Shown: one piece after another, positions 31,521-42,056 of the stretch
Layout: every line of letters starts with the position of its first letter
Numbering within the stretch: the first letter of the stretch is position 1
Source: Candidatus Nanopelagicales bacterium
GTDB taxonomy: Bacteria; Actinomycetota; Actinomycetes; S36-B12; UBA5976
Direction: 5' to 3'
DNA: 52,020 bases
Assembly (NCBI GenBank): GCA_030834185.1
Contig: JAURFT010000006.1
Coordinates: 1-52,020 of the forward strand
The notes under the pieces: generated by a model
The model's input: the letters and a program-made list of their open reading frames with translations, nothing else
What the model was told of the DNA's origin: nothing
Database searches by the model: none
Program-made: the position numbers and the translations under genes

Positions 31521-34376
31521 CTAATTTACCGCAAATGCTTCAGGGGGCGGACACGAGCAAACTAAATTGCGATCTCCATATGCAGCATCAATGCGCTGCA
31601 CTGGCACCCAATATTTAGCTGTTGCAGTACCAGCTGGAAAAACTGCAACTTCGCGTGAGTATGGATGATTCCATTCCCCAACAATGTTTAGCGCAGTATG
31701 TGGAGCATTTGTTAGCGGGTTATCTTCACTGCTCCAAGTTCCTTTTGCTACTTGGTCAATCTCAGCTTTAATCATGATCATGGCGGTGATAAATCGCTCC
31801 ATCTCAGCTAAGTCTTCAGATTCAGTTGGCTCAATCATCATGGTGCCAGCAACTGGAAATGAAACTGTTGGAGCGTGAAAGCCATAATCCATTAAACGCT
31901 TTGCGACATCATCAACTGTAATTCCAGTTTGCTTAGTTATTTCACGCAGATCAATAATGCATTCATGGGCAATTAAATTGTTTTGGCCGGTATATAAAAC
32001 TGGGAAATACGGATTTAGTCTTTTTGCGATGTAGTTTGCAGATAAAATTGCAACTGAGGTTGCGCGTAGCAAACCTTGCGCGCCCATCATTTTGATATAA
32101 GACCATGAGATTGGCAAAATTGCAGCTGAGCCAAATGGTGCAGCGCTAATTGGCCCAACTCCAGTTGCAGGACCGGCTTGCTCAATCAATGGATGGTTTG
32201 GCAAAAATGCAGCGAGATGAGATTTAACTGCAACAGGTCCAACTCCTGGACCGCCACCACCGTGGGGAATGCAAAAAGTTTTATGAAGATTTAAATGGCT
32301 AACGTCAGCGCCAAATTTACCTGGCTTAGCAACACCAACTAACGCATTTAAATTTGCACCATCAACATATACCTGACCGCCAGCATCATGAATTTTTCCG
32401 CAAATTTCAGCAATTGCGCTTTCAAATACGCCATGAGTTGATGGATAAGTAACCATCAGCGCAGCTAATGAATCTTTATACTGCTCAATTTTTGCGCTCA
32501 GATCAGCTAAGTCAACATTTCCCTGCTCATCGCAGCTGATAACAACAACTTTCATACCAGCCATAACCGCACTTGCTGCATTTGTGCCATGGGCTGATGA
32601 GGGAATTAGGCAGATATCTCGTGCAACTTCGCCTTTGCTTTCTAAGTACTTTTTAATTGCTAACAAACCGGCAAATTCACCCTGACTGCCAGCATTTGGC
32701 TGCAGTGATACTGCGTCATACCCAGTTATCTCAACCAACCATTTTTCAAGTTCGCGAATTAATGCATAAGTGCCATCAGCTTGTGCAATTGGCACAAAGG
32801 GATGCAAATCTGCAAACTGCGGCCAAGTAACAGCTTGCATTTCGGTTGCTGCGTTTAGTTTCATAGTGCAACTACCAAGTGGAATCATGCCACGATCTAG
32901 TGCGTAATCTTTATCTGATAAAGATTTAATATAACGCAGCATCGCAGTTTCATTTTGATACTTGTTAAATACTTGGTGAGTTAAAAATTCACTGCTGCGA
33001 GCAACTGAAGTTGGGATTCGATTATCAAGCTTTAACCAAAGTTGCTCAAGATCAATTTTGGATTGGCTATATGTTTGCAATAACAGTTCAATTGTTTGTA
33101 ACTCAACAGTCTCATCAATTGAGATACCAATTGTATTTTTATCGAGCTGCAATACATTGATATTTTTTTCAGCTAGTTTTGCTACCCAGCCATCTGCATT
33201 ATTGGTTTTAATTCGTAGTGTGTCAAAAAAACTACTATGCACAACCTGCGCACCAAGCTCGGTAAGGCCGGTAGCTAGCAGTGATGTGTATTGATTTATT
33301 CGCTGTGCAATATCTCGCAAGCCATTTGGTCCATGATAAACCGCATACATGCTTGCCATTACTGCTAAAAGAACTTGAGCAGTACAAATATTAGATGTTG
33401 CTCGTTCGCGACGAATATGTTGTTCACGAGTTTGCAGCGCCAATCGATAAGCTGGTTTGCCAGCAACATCAACGGAAACCCCAACTAATCTGCCTGGCAG
33501 TGAGCGCTCTAATCCGCTTTTCACAGCCATAAATCCAGCATGTGGTCCGCCGTATCCCATCGCAACACCAAATCGCTGCGCTGAGCCAACGGCAATATCG
33601 GCATCAAATTCACCAGGGGATTTCAATAGTGTTAAAGCCATTAGATCTGTTACAACTGCAACTAGCGCACCTTGCTGATGCGCTGCAGTGACAAGTGATG
33701 TTAAATCATAAATATTTCCACTTGATGCAGGATATGAAATTAATAAACCAAAATATTTGTCAGTTATTGGCTTGCTTAAGTCTGCAATTTGAATTTCGAT
33801 TCCAAGTGGATTTGCTCTAGTTCGAATTACTTCAATTGTTTGTGGATGAGTATCAGCATCAATAATAAATAAATTTGAATCTGATTTAGCGTTTCGCATT
33901 GCTAGCGTCATGGCTTCTGCAGCAGCGGTTGATTCATCAAGCATGCTGGCATTGGCAATTGGTAGCCCAGTTAGATCTTGCACAACAGTTTGAAAATTAA
34001 TAAGTGCTTCTAATCGGCCTTGAGAAATTTCAGGTTGATACGGTGTATATGCGGTGTACCAAGATGGATTTTCCAATACGTTACGCAAAATCACAGTTGG
34101 GGTGTAAGTGTTGTAATAGCCAAGCCCAATTAGTGATTTATTAATTTGATTTCGGTTAGCTAAGCTGCGAAGTTCAGCTAGCGCCTGCGCTTCCGAGATG
34201 GCTTCGGGCAGATCTAGCTCTGCTTGCCATCTAATTGCACCTGGCACAACTGCTTCAAGTAGTTGATCAAGTGATTGATAGCCCAGCTCGGTAAGCATTA
34301 GGTCAATATCTGGTTGTGTTGGTCCGATGTGGCGATCTGCAAAAGATCTGCCCCTCGTGGTGTACCCAGAGCCCAT
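31521..34376 (-). CDS. gcvP: Glycine dehydrogenase (decarboxylating), P protein
   Basis: [33 protein letters not shown]-Lys motif [21 protein letters not shown]. Confidence 0.96.
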   Translation of the reverse strand: MGSGYTTRGRSFADRHIGPTQPDIDLMLTELGYQSLDQLLEAVVPGAIRWQAELDLPEAISEAQALAELRSLANRNQINKSLIGLGYYNTYTPTVILRNVLENPSWYTAYTPYQPEISQGRLEALINFQTVVQDLTGLPIANASMLDESTAAAEAMTLAMRNAKSDSNLFIIDADTHPQTIEVIRTRANPLGIEIQIADLSKPITDKYFGLLISYPASSGNIYDLTSLVTAAHQQGALVAVVTDLMALTLLKSPGEFDADIAVGSAQRFGVAMGYGGPHAGFMAVKSGLERSLPGRLVGVSVDVAGKPAYRLALQTREQHIRRERATSNICTAQVLLAVMASMYAVYHGPNGLRDIAQRINQYTSLLATGLTELGAQVVHSSFFDTLRIKTNNADGWVAKLAEKNINVLQLDKNTIGISIDETVELQTIELLLQTYSQSKIDLEQLWLKLDNRIPTSVARSSEFLTHQVFNKYQNETAMLRYIKSLSDKDYALDRGMIPLGSCTMKLNAATEMQAVTWPQFADLHPFVPIAQADGTYALIRELEKWLVEITGYDAVSLQPNAGSQGEFAGLLAIKKYLESKGEVARDICLIPSSAHGTNAASAVMAGMKVVVISCDEQGNVDLADLSAKIEQYKDSLAALMVTYPSTHGVFESAIAEICGKIHDAGGQVYVDGANLNALVGVAKPGKFGADVSHLNLHKTFCIPHGGGGPGVGPVAVKSHLAAFLPNHPLIEQAGPATGVGPISAAPFGSAAILPISWSYIKMMGAQGLLRATSVAILSANYIAKRLNPYFPVLYTGQNNLIAHECIIDLREITKQTGITVDDVAKRLMDYGFHAPTVSFPVAGTMMIEPTESEDLAEMERFITAMIMIKAEIDQVAKGTWSSEDNPLTNAPHTALNIVGEWNHPYSREVAVFPAGTATAKYWVPVQRIDAAYGDRNLVCSCPPPEAFAVN

Positions 34377-34486
34377 AGGTAGCTATCCATTTCGCTTGCA
34401 GTTGCTGCCAAACTTAGTGGCAGTAGCCTTAGCAAGCATGTTGAATAAATCAGCGAGTATGGTCTGCTGGTCGAAAAGGAGCTTCC

Positions 34487-36433
34487 ATGAAAAGCGGTAT
34501 TGACCTATCCCACGTTAACCAAGCGATCCGGCCACAAGATGACCTGTATCGCTATATGAATGGCAGCTGGATAGCCAATTCCGAGATCCCAGCTGACAGA
34601 CCTATCCATGGGGCTTTTCATGTGCTCCGAGATATCTCTGAAGAGCGCACTCGAGAAATTATTGAGCAGGCGGATCCAGCTAAAGGTTTTGAGGCAGCAC
34701 AAATTGCCCGGGTGTATCAGAGTTTTATGGATGAAGCTGCTATTGAAAAACTTGGCTTTACCCCAATTCAAGCTGAACTTGATTTAGTTGATTCAATCAC
34801 TGATAAGAAATCATTTTTTGAGGTGCTTGGCAAACTACAGCGACGCGGAGTAGGTGGCTGGTTTGGTTATTGGATCACAACTGATGATGGCAATGCTAAT
34901 GAAAATATTATGTATTTTTACCAATCTGGAATTGGATTACCAGATGAGGCTTACTACCGCGAAGCTCAACACCAAAAAACTCGCGATGCCTATCTACCTC
35001 ACATCACCAAGATGTTTGGATTAGCAAAGCAATCAAATCCTGCAGATCAGGCAAAATTAGTATTCGATCTTGAAACAAAAATTGCAGCTCAGCATTGGGA
35101 TGTAGTTGCAGATCGTGATGCAGTAAAGACATATAACAAGCTAACTAAAGCTGAGCTAATTGAGCTAGGTCCGCAAATTGATTGGGATATCTGGCAGCAG
35201 GCATATCAAATGCCAGATATTGCGCTAGCACAATTAGTGGTTAGACAGCCAAGTTATATAACTGGCATTTCAGATCTGGTTGGCAATTTTGATTTAGCTC
35301 AATGGCAGGCATGGCTGAAGTGGCGAGTTATTACTTCAGCAGCTTCACTGTTAAGCAGTGACTTTGTTAACGAAAACTTCAAGTTTTACGGAACTACACT
35401 TTCTGGTATTCCAGAACTACGTGCTCGCTGGAAGCGTGGTGTTGGCTTAGTTGAAGGTGTGCTTGGTGAGGCTGTTGGAAAGCTGTATGTTGAAAAGCAT
35501 TTCCCACCTGCAGCAAAAGCTCGGATGCTGGAGTTAGTAAATAACTTAATTGAGGCTTATCGAGTTGATATTCAAGCGCTGGAGTGGATGAGCCCTGAGA
35601 CAAAAGTTAAAGCTCTTGAAAAATTAGATAAATTCACGCCAAAAATTGGCTATCCAGATAAATGGCGTGATTATTCAACTCTTGAAATTAAAGCTGATGA
35701 TTTAGTTGGCAACATGAGACGTGCTGCAGCTTTTAATATTGATTACAACTTAAATAAGTTAGGTAAACCGGTCGATCGTTTGGAATGGTTTATGACCCCA
35801 CAAACTGTGAACGCCTACTACAACCCAGGCATGAATGAAATTGTGTTTCCAGCAGCAATTTTGCAAGCCCCATTCTTTGATTTAGACGCTGATGACGCTG
35901 TGAACTATGGTGGTATTGGTGCGGTGATTGGCCATGAAATTGGCCATGGCTTTGATGATCAAGGCAGTAAATATGATGGCGATGGCAACTTAAATAACTG
36001 GTGGACTGATTTCGACCGCCAAGAATTTGAGAAACGCGCTAATAAATTAATTGCTCAATATAACGAACTTGAACCAACTGAAGCGCCTGGCAACAAAGTA
36101 AATGGTGCGCTAACAATTGGCGAGAATATTGGTGACTTAGGTGGATTAACAATTGCGCACAAAGCATATGAAATTTCATTAGCTGGAAAACCTGCACCTG
36201 AGTTAGATGGTTTAACTGGCTATCAACGTTTATTCCTTGGCTGGGCACAAGTATGGCGAACTAAAACTCGCACAGAAGAAGTTATCCGACGACTAGCAAC
36301 TGACCCACATTCACCACCTGAGTTCAGATGCAATGCAGTTATTAGAAACTTGACCGAGTTTTATGATGCATTTGGTGTTACTGAAGCTGATGAACTTTGG
36401 TTGGCAGAAGAGCAGCGAGTTCGAATCTGGTAG
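34487..36433 (+). CDS. M13 family metalloendopeptidase (neprilysin-like, PepO)
   Basis: VIGHEIGHGFDDQGSKYDGDGNLNNWWT (HExxH), NAYYNPGMNEIVFPAAIL, GENIGDLGG. Confidence 0.95.
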   Translation: MKSGIDLSHVNQAIRPQDDLYRYMNGSWIANSEIPADRPIHGAFHVLRDISEERTREIIEQADPAKGFEAAQIARVYQSFMDEAAIEKLGFTPIQAELDLVDSITDKKSFFEVLGKLQRRGVGGWFGYWITTDDGNANENIMYFYQSGIGLPDEAYYREAQHQKTRDAYLPHITKMFGLAKQSNPADQAKLVFDLETKIAAQHWDVVADRDAVKTYNKLTKAELIELGPQIDWDIWQQAYQMPDIALAQLVVRQPSYITGISDLVGNFDLAQWQAWLKWRVITSAASLLSSDFVNENFKFYGTTLSGIPELRARWKRGVGLVEGVLGEAVGKLYVEKHFPPAAKARMLELVNNLIEAYRVDIQALEWMSPETKVKALEKLDKFTPKIGYPDKWRDYSTLEIKADDLVGNMRRAAAFNIDYNLNKLGKPVDRLEWFMTPQTVNAYYNPGMNEIVFPAAILQAPFFDLDADDAVNYGGIGAVIGHEIGHGFDDQGSKYDGDGNLNNWWTDFDRQEFEKRANKLIAQYNELEPTEAPGNKVNGALTIGENIGDLGGLTIAHKAYEISLAGKPAPELDGLTGYQRLFLGWAQVWRTKTRTEEVIRRLATDPHSPPEFRCNAVIRNLTEFYDAFGVTEADELWLAEEQRVRIW

Positions 36434-37267
36434 TTAGTTAAAAACTACAGTTCGATTAGCAACTAAAAAGATTTTATCTTCAGCATAAAGTTTTACTGCT
36501 TTTGATAAAACCCTGCGCTCAATATCTCGTCCAAGCGCAACCATTTCTTCAGCGGTAGCTGCATGGGTGATATGTGCAACGTCTTGTTCAATGATTGGGC
36601 CTTCATCTAAATCAGCGGTGACAAAGTGAGCTGTTGCACCAATAATTTTCACACCACGCTGGTGCGCCTGGTGATAGGGCTTGGCACCTTTGAAGCCTGG
36701 TAAAAATGAATGATGAATGTTAATGAGCTGGCCCGCAAATTTTTCACAAAATTCGGCAGAAAGTACTTGCATATATCGAGCTAACACCACAAGATCGATT
36801 TCATATTTTGAAATTAACTCAGTTAACTTAGCTTCAGTTGTAGTTTTATCATCAACTGAAAGGTGAATAAATTTCAATCCGTGTGATTCAACTAACTCTT
36901 TTAAAGATTCATGATTTGAAACCACAATTGGAATTTCAATATTAAGTTCATTTAATTCACTTAAATACATTAAATCTCTAAGGCAGTGACTTTCCTTACT
37001 AACCATAACTAAAGTTTTTAATGGTTGGTTAGTTTTTCGAAGATGTAATACTGGATTAAATTTATTTAGTTCATGCTGCCATGCAGATGTTGCACCAGCT
37101 AAATCTAGCTCTGATTCAAATCGGGTTCGCATTACAAAGATATTTGTCTGCAAATCAGTGAATTGTTGATTCTCAATAATGTTGCCACCGCAGGCCAGCA
37201 CGGCTTTGGTCATAGCGTGCACAATGCCTGGCTGGTCGGTGCATTTCAAGGTTGCAATTAGATCCAT
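36434..37267 (-). CDS. purU: Formyltetrahydrofolate deformylase
   Basis: ACT domain at N-terminus; NIHHSFLPGFKGAKPYHQAHQRGVKIIGATAHFVTADLDEGPIIEQ. Confidence 0.95.
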   Translation of the reverse strand: MDLIATLKCTDQPGIVHAMTKAVLACGGNIIENQQFTDLQTNIFVMRTRFESELDLAGATSAWQHELNKFNPVLHLRKTNQPLKTLVMVSKESHCLRDLMYLSELNELNIEIPIVVSNHESLKELVESHGLKFIHLSVDDKTTTEAKLTELISKYEIDLVVLARYMQVLSAEFCEKFAGQLINIHHSFLPGFKGAKPYHQAHQRGVKIIGATAHFVTADLDEGPIIEQDVAHITHAATAEEMVALGRDIERRVLSKAVKLYAEDKIFLVANRTVVFN

Positions 37268-37346
37268 TGGGAAAAGGTAACCAATAGGTGCCCAGATCTA
37301 GCGCAGCCGGCTTGCTAGGCAGGGCATCTTTAATAGAGTTGGGGGT

Positions 37347-37607
37347 ATGGAGCTAATTGAACTCAAGGCAGTTTGGAATGACGTACTTGATGAACTTGAG
37401 CGAGAAGCCCGAGTGGCATGGCTGGTTTTTTTTGATGCCAGGCTGGTTTCGCTGCAGGATGATCTCCTGACCCTGGACTTTTTAGATCGAAATAAGTTAG
37501 CAGCGGGCCATGATTTTGAAAGTCATATCTCAGAGTTACAACTAATCGCGCTGAGGTCAGCAATCACCGCAATTACTGGGAAAAACTTAGAAATTGGTTT
37601 TAGCTAA
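37347..37607 (+). CDS. Small free-standing protein resembling the C-terminal domain of the DnaX in this window
   Basis: LKAVWNDVLDELEREARVAWLVFFDARLVSLQDDLLTLDF aligns without gaps to Dna[41 protein letters not shown]. Confidence 0.7.
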   Translation: MELIELKAVWNDVLDELEREARVAWLVFFDARLVSLQDDLLTLDFLDRNKLAAGHDFESHISELQLIALRSAITAITGKNLEIGFS

Positions 37608-37652
37608 ATGGGTACTGAAACAGTTTTAAGTAAAAGCAGGTAGTTTTACGCC

Positions 37653-38895
37653 ATGACTGAGCCAACAAATCCCCCAATAAATGAACCAGACATCAGAGCC
37701 TTTGAGGCAATTGACACCATTGAGGAAGAGCGCTGGTTAACTCGAGCGCTTAAAGATGAAACCTTTGGCGGTTCATTATTGCTAGCAGCAGGTGTGCTGG
37801 CATTAATAGTTGCCAACTCACCAGCAGGCGATTGGTATGCAGAGCTGCTGCAAACCAAGCTGGGCTTTGAGCTGGTTGGCTTAAAACTCACAGTTGCGCA
37901 TTGGGCAGCTGATGGTTTGCTTGCTATTTTCTTTTTAGTTGCAGGGTTAGAGTTAAAACACGAGTTAGTTCATGGTTCATTATCAAAACCAAGACAAGCA
38001 ATGGTGCCACTTGTTGCAGCAATTGCAGGCATGACCTTTCCCCGCTTTAATTTATGTAATGATGTTGCGTGGCAACGCAGAAGCTATTGGTGGCTGGGCA
38101 ATACCTGTTGCAACTGATATCGCATTTGCGCTAGCAGTGCTTGCAGTAGCTGGGCGAGGATTGCCGGTTGAACTAAGAGCATTTTTATTAACACTAGCTG
38201 TTGTTGATGATTTAGGTGCAATCACAATTATTGCAGTTTTTTATTCTGATGATATTGATAAAAACATGTTATTTTTATTAGTAATTCTATTAGTTATATA
38301 TGGCTTGCTACAAAAATTTAATTTCACTCGTTGGTTTTACTTAGTGCCACTTGGTTTATTAATCTGGTGGGCAACATATCAATCGGGTATTCATGCGACA
38401 GTTGCGGGAATTGCAATTGCGCTACTAACTCGCATTCAACACCGAGATGAAGAAACAAGCTCACCTGCAGAAATTGCGGAGCTTCGGGCCAGGCCAATTA
38501 GCGTTGCGATTGCAATTCCAATTTTTGCTTTTACAGCAGCAGGTGTTGATCTAAGGGATCTTGGCTTTATGGATACGGTAAGCAGTGATATTTCAATTGC
38601 AATTATTTTGGGATTAGTTATTGGTAAACCGCTAGGTGTAATTGGATCTACTTATTTACTAACTAAATTTACTAGCGCCAGATTAAATGAAAATCTAAAT
38701 TGGTCTGATGTGCTTGCAGTTGGGCTGTTGGCTGGCATTGGCTTTACAGTGTCTTTGTTAATTGCTGAACTCTCATTTGCCACAGACATTGCAAATCTAT
38801 CTGCTGCGAAAGTGGGTGTTTTAGCAGGTAGCGTTCTTTCGGCAGTTGCTGCAATTGTGGTTATGCAGTTGCGAGCTCGAAAGGCTAGGGTTTAA
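37653..38895 (+). pseudogene. nhaA: Na+/H+ antiporter NhaA split by a +1 frameshift at CCCC (38040-38043)
   Basis: ORFs 37653-38117 and 38059-38895 are the N- and C-terminal parts of NhaA; removing one C restores ...[35 protein letters not shown]... (~413 aa). Confidence 0.9.
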
Positions 38896-40019
38896 TGCGA
38901 AAAAAACTCTTCACAGTTTTTCTAACCGCATTACTAGCTACACCCAGCGCAGTTGCTGCGCAATCGCCAAATAATGAATTAAATCTGGCTTTTAGCAGCT
39001 CTGATATTGCTGGTGCAGTAACGAACGGCGGTGGGTCACGTGGCCCAGCGCTGGCAGTTATGCAAGATGGCACCGTGCTGCTTGGTGGTGGAGATGCTGG
39101 TGGTGAGATTTTTTTAGTAAATGTAAAAACTCAAAAACTTCGTAAACTTGGCAGCTTAATTCCTGCTAACAAAAGACTAATTGATTCAAGATTTGCCATT
39201 ACAGATATTGGCGTTTTAAGTGAAAACAAAAAACGTGCAAATCTATTAATCTCTTATCCAAGATTAGGCAGTAATAATCGATGTGTGGAAGTTGCAGTCG
39301 ATCAAATTAGATATAACCGAGCCAAACAAAAAGTTAATCGAGTTGCTAATTGGTTTGTCACAAAACCCTGTGTGCCTATTTCAGCCGTGCAACATGCATC
39401 AGGCAGATTTGCTGTAATTGATAATAAATCAGCTTATGTCACTATTGGTGATCTGGGTTTTCCTGGAATTAATGATCGAGGCAAACGTGGCGATTTAGGT
39501 TCGATATTTAAAGTAAGTGCAACTAATGTTGAACGCATCTCCCAAGGGCATCGAAATGCTCAAGGTATATTGTTATTTAATGGCAAGGATTTACTTGCAG
39601 CTGAGCATGGACCTCGCGGCGGCGATGAACTAAATTTGATTAAACCTGGCAATGATTACGGCTGGCCATTCGTGACGTATGGCGAACCGTATAGCTCTGG
39701 GGATTACGTGAAGCCAACAAAAACTGGAACACATCAAGGCTATGTCGAACCATTTAAATATTGGACGCCATCAATTGCGCCAACCGAACTTGTACAACTA
39801 CCTGAAGTTGGTTGGGGAGAATGGAGCGGCGCGCTAGTGCTTGGCACGTTGCGTGAAAATGCGTTGGTCTTTATGAAACTAGATAACAAATTTAATGTTA
39901 CCCAAACCAAAATGGTAGATCTTGGTCAGCGAATTCGAGATCTAGAGATTAATAAAGCGGGTAATTTAGTAGCAACTACTGATGAAGGTAGATTGTTTGA
40001 AATAAAGCAGAAGAACTAA
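38895..40019 (+). CDS. Secreted PQQ-dependent glucose/sorbosone dehydrogenase-like protein
   Basis: Signal peptide; DLLAAEHGPRGGDELNLIKPGNDYGWPFVTYGEPY motif. Confidence 0.88.
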   Translation: MRKKLFTVFLTALLATPSAVAAQSPNNELNLAFSSSDIAGAVTNGGGSRGPALAVMQDGTVLLGGGDAGGEIFLVNVKTQKLRKLGSLIPANKRLIDSRFAITDIGVLSENKKRANLLISYPRLGSNNRCVEVAVDQIRYNRAKQKVNRVANWFVTKPCVPISAVQHASGRFAVIDNKSAYVTIGDLGFPGINDRGKRGDLGSIFKVSATNVERISQGHRNAQGILLFNGKDLLAAEHGPRGGDELNLIKPGNDYGWPFVTYGEPYSSGDYVKPTKTGTHQGYVEPFKYWTPSIAPTELVQLPEVGWGEWSGALVLGTLRENALVFMKLDNKFNVTQTKMVDLGQRIRDLEINKAGNLVATTDEGRLFEIKQKN

Positions 40020-40032
40020 CATATTAAACAAG

Positions 40033-40105
40033 TGCGCCTGGAGGGACTCGAACCCCCAACCGCCTGATCCGAAGTCAGGTGCTCTATCCGTTGAGCTACA
40101 GACGC
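40033..40105 (-). tRNA. tRNA-Arg(TCG)
   Basis: Cloverleaf GCGTCTG...CAGGCGC; anticodon stem-loop CCTGA-CTTCGGA-TCAGG. Confidence 0.93.
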
Positions 40106-40629
40106 GCGGGGCATAGTTTACGAAGTTCAATATTTGGTGCTGAATGGGGCAGGTAATTTTGCACATCTCAGCTGTGCCAGATGAAGTCAGGTTGCTAATT
40201 CAGTCGTAGGTACGCTTTTAAATTGGACGGCTTGAATATCACTGTTAACAAATTAGGTACTGATAGCAATATTGTTTTAACAACCAAACAAAGTGATGAG
40301 AGCTATAAAAAATGCTGCAATAAATCCAGATATTTATATGTGTTTTACGAAACCGAATTTCTGAAATATTGAGATTATTCCGTGGAGCGTTGGTCTTGGT
40401 GAAATTTAGCTATTTTGATTAAAAAGCCAAGCTTTTTGCAGCATCTCTACCACTAAGGTTTTTGTGACCTTTTTGTTATCAAATGGTGAAGAGATATGTA
40501 ACAAGATGTAAGGCGTTGCGCGATTGTGACTGGCTACCAATATCTATTTTTGCCTCATATTTCTAGGATTTAGCAAACCCATTTTGGGGTATGAGGTGCA
40601 TTCGGCCTCAATTTTTGAAAGGACAATGA

Positions 40630-41982
40630 ATGTCAATATTTCGTCGACGTGCAATAGGGCTAGGTGTAATTGTCACCGCGTCTTTATTGGTACTCGCTGG
40701 GTGTTCATCTGAATCAGATTCAGCAGGAGGCGGAACTGAAAATTGCGAGGCATATGCTGAATATGCTGGCAACGAAGGAACCACAGTAGAAATTTACACA
40801 ACCATTATTTCTCCTGAAGCAGACCTATTTGTTCAATCATTCCAGGAGTTTCAAGATTGCACAGGGATAACTATCAATTGGAATGGCTCACAGGAATTTG
40901 AAGCTCAAATTTCAGTGCGAGTTGAAGGTGGCACTGCACCAGATCTAGCAATTTTCCCACAGCCAGGCCTGCTAGCTAAGTTCGCTGGTAATGGATTGGT
41001 ACCTGCTCCTGCAAAGGTTGCAGACTCAGTGGATGCAAATTACACAGCTGACTGGAAAAATTATGGCACTGGCCCAGATGGTGTCTTTTATGCAGCACCA
41101 CTTGGTGCAAACGTAAAGTCATTCGTTTGGTATTCACCTAAGACGTTTGCAGATAATGGTTGGTCAATTCCAACAACTTGGGCTGAACTACTTGCACTAT
41201 CCGATGAAGTTGCAGCAGGCGGAGACATACAGCCTTGGTGTGCTGGATTTGGATCAGGCGATGCAACCGGTTGGGTTGGAACAGACTGGATGGAAGACCT
41301 AATGCTGCGATTCAGTGATGCTGCAACTTATGATGCATGGGTAAGCCATGACATTGCATTCAACGATCCAAAAGTACAAACAGTGATCGATGAAGCTGCA
41401 AAGATCCTAAAGAATCCAGATTATGTTGGTGACGTAGCTTCAATCGCTACCACTACATTCCAAGAAGGTGGCGCTGGCATTGTTGATGGAACTTGTGCAA
41501 TGCATCGTCAAGCATCATTTATTGGTGGAATTTTGGCCGCTGACTATGGAGCAACAATTGTTAATCCAGAAGATACCGATGTAGAGGGTGGAATTACAAC
41601 TTTCTACTTCCCAGGTGTATCTGCTGATCAAACTCCAGCTCTTGGCGGCGGCGAATTCGTTGGTGCATTCAGCGATCGTCCAGAAGTACAGGCTGTTCAG
41701 CATTATCTAACAACACCTGATTGGAACAACAAAAAAGCTGCACTTGGTGGCTGGTTCTCAGCCAACCTTGGATTGGATACTGCAAACGTGGCAGATCCAG
41801 TTAATAAGGTTGCTGTTGAAATCTTGCAGAATGCAACCACATTCCGCTTTGATGCATCAGATTTGATGCCAGCAGCAGTAGGCGCTGGATCTTTCTGGAA
41901 GGAAATGACTGCTTGGGTAGCGGAGAACAAGTCGAGCAAGGCTGTTCTAGATGCTATTGAAGCTTCATGGCCGGCGAACTAG
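40630..41982 (+). CDS. Sugar ABC transporter substrate-binding lipoprotein (alpha-glucoside type)
   Basis: Lipobox LLVLAGCSS; extracellular solute-binding family 1 features; followed by two permeases. Confidence 0.92.
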   Translation: MSIFRRRAIGLGVIVTASLLVLAGCSSESDSAGGGTENCEAYAEYAGNEGTTVEIYTTIISPEADLFVQSFQEFQDCTGITINWNGSQEFEAQISVRVEGGTAPDLAIFPQPGLLAKFAGNGLVPAPAKVADSVDANYTADWKNYGTGPDGVFYAAPLGANVKSFVWYSPKTFADNGWSIPTTWAELLALSDEVAAGGDIQPWCAGFGSGDATGWVGTDWMEDLMLRFSDAATYDAWVSHDIAFNDPKVQTVIDEAAKILKNPDYVGDVASIATTTFQEGGAGIVDGTCAMHRQASFIGGILAADYGATIVNPEDTDVEGGITTFYFPGVSADQTPALGGGEFVGAFSDRPEVQAVQHYLTTPDWNNKKAALGGWFSANLGLDTANVADPVNKVAVEILQNATTFRFDASDLMPAAVGAGSFWKEMTAWVAENKSSKAVLDAIEASWPAN

Positions 41983-42003
41983 TAATAGTTCTTTAAGAGT
42001 AAT

Positions 42004-42042
42004 AACACTTCAGGGGCTTGCGCTGCAAGCCCCTGAAGTGTT
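42004..42042 (+). promoter_or_regulatory. Perfect 18-bp stem-loop between binding-protein and permease genes
   Basis: AACACTTCAGGGGCTTGC-GCT-GCAAGCCCCTGAAGTGTT. Confidence 0.8.
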
Positions 42043-42056
42043 TACTGGGAAGTGAG

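Noticed and set aside
34377-34486. Glycine riboswitch upstream of gcvP
   Set aside because: The intergenic sequence lacks the conserved glycine aptamer core; only a weak hairpin (CTGCCAAACTTAGTGGCAG) is visible.
39966-40166. 66-aa ORF overlapping tRNA-Arg(TCG)
   Set aside because: RAPDFGSGGWGFESLQAH is the usual spurious translation of a tRNA gene.
42018-42056. N-terminal extension MRCKPLKCLLGSE of the permease ORF
   Set aside because: Would start inside the 18-bp stem-loop; ATG at 42057 is preceded by GGGAAGTGAG and gives a sensible N-terminus.
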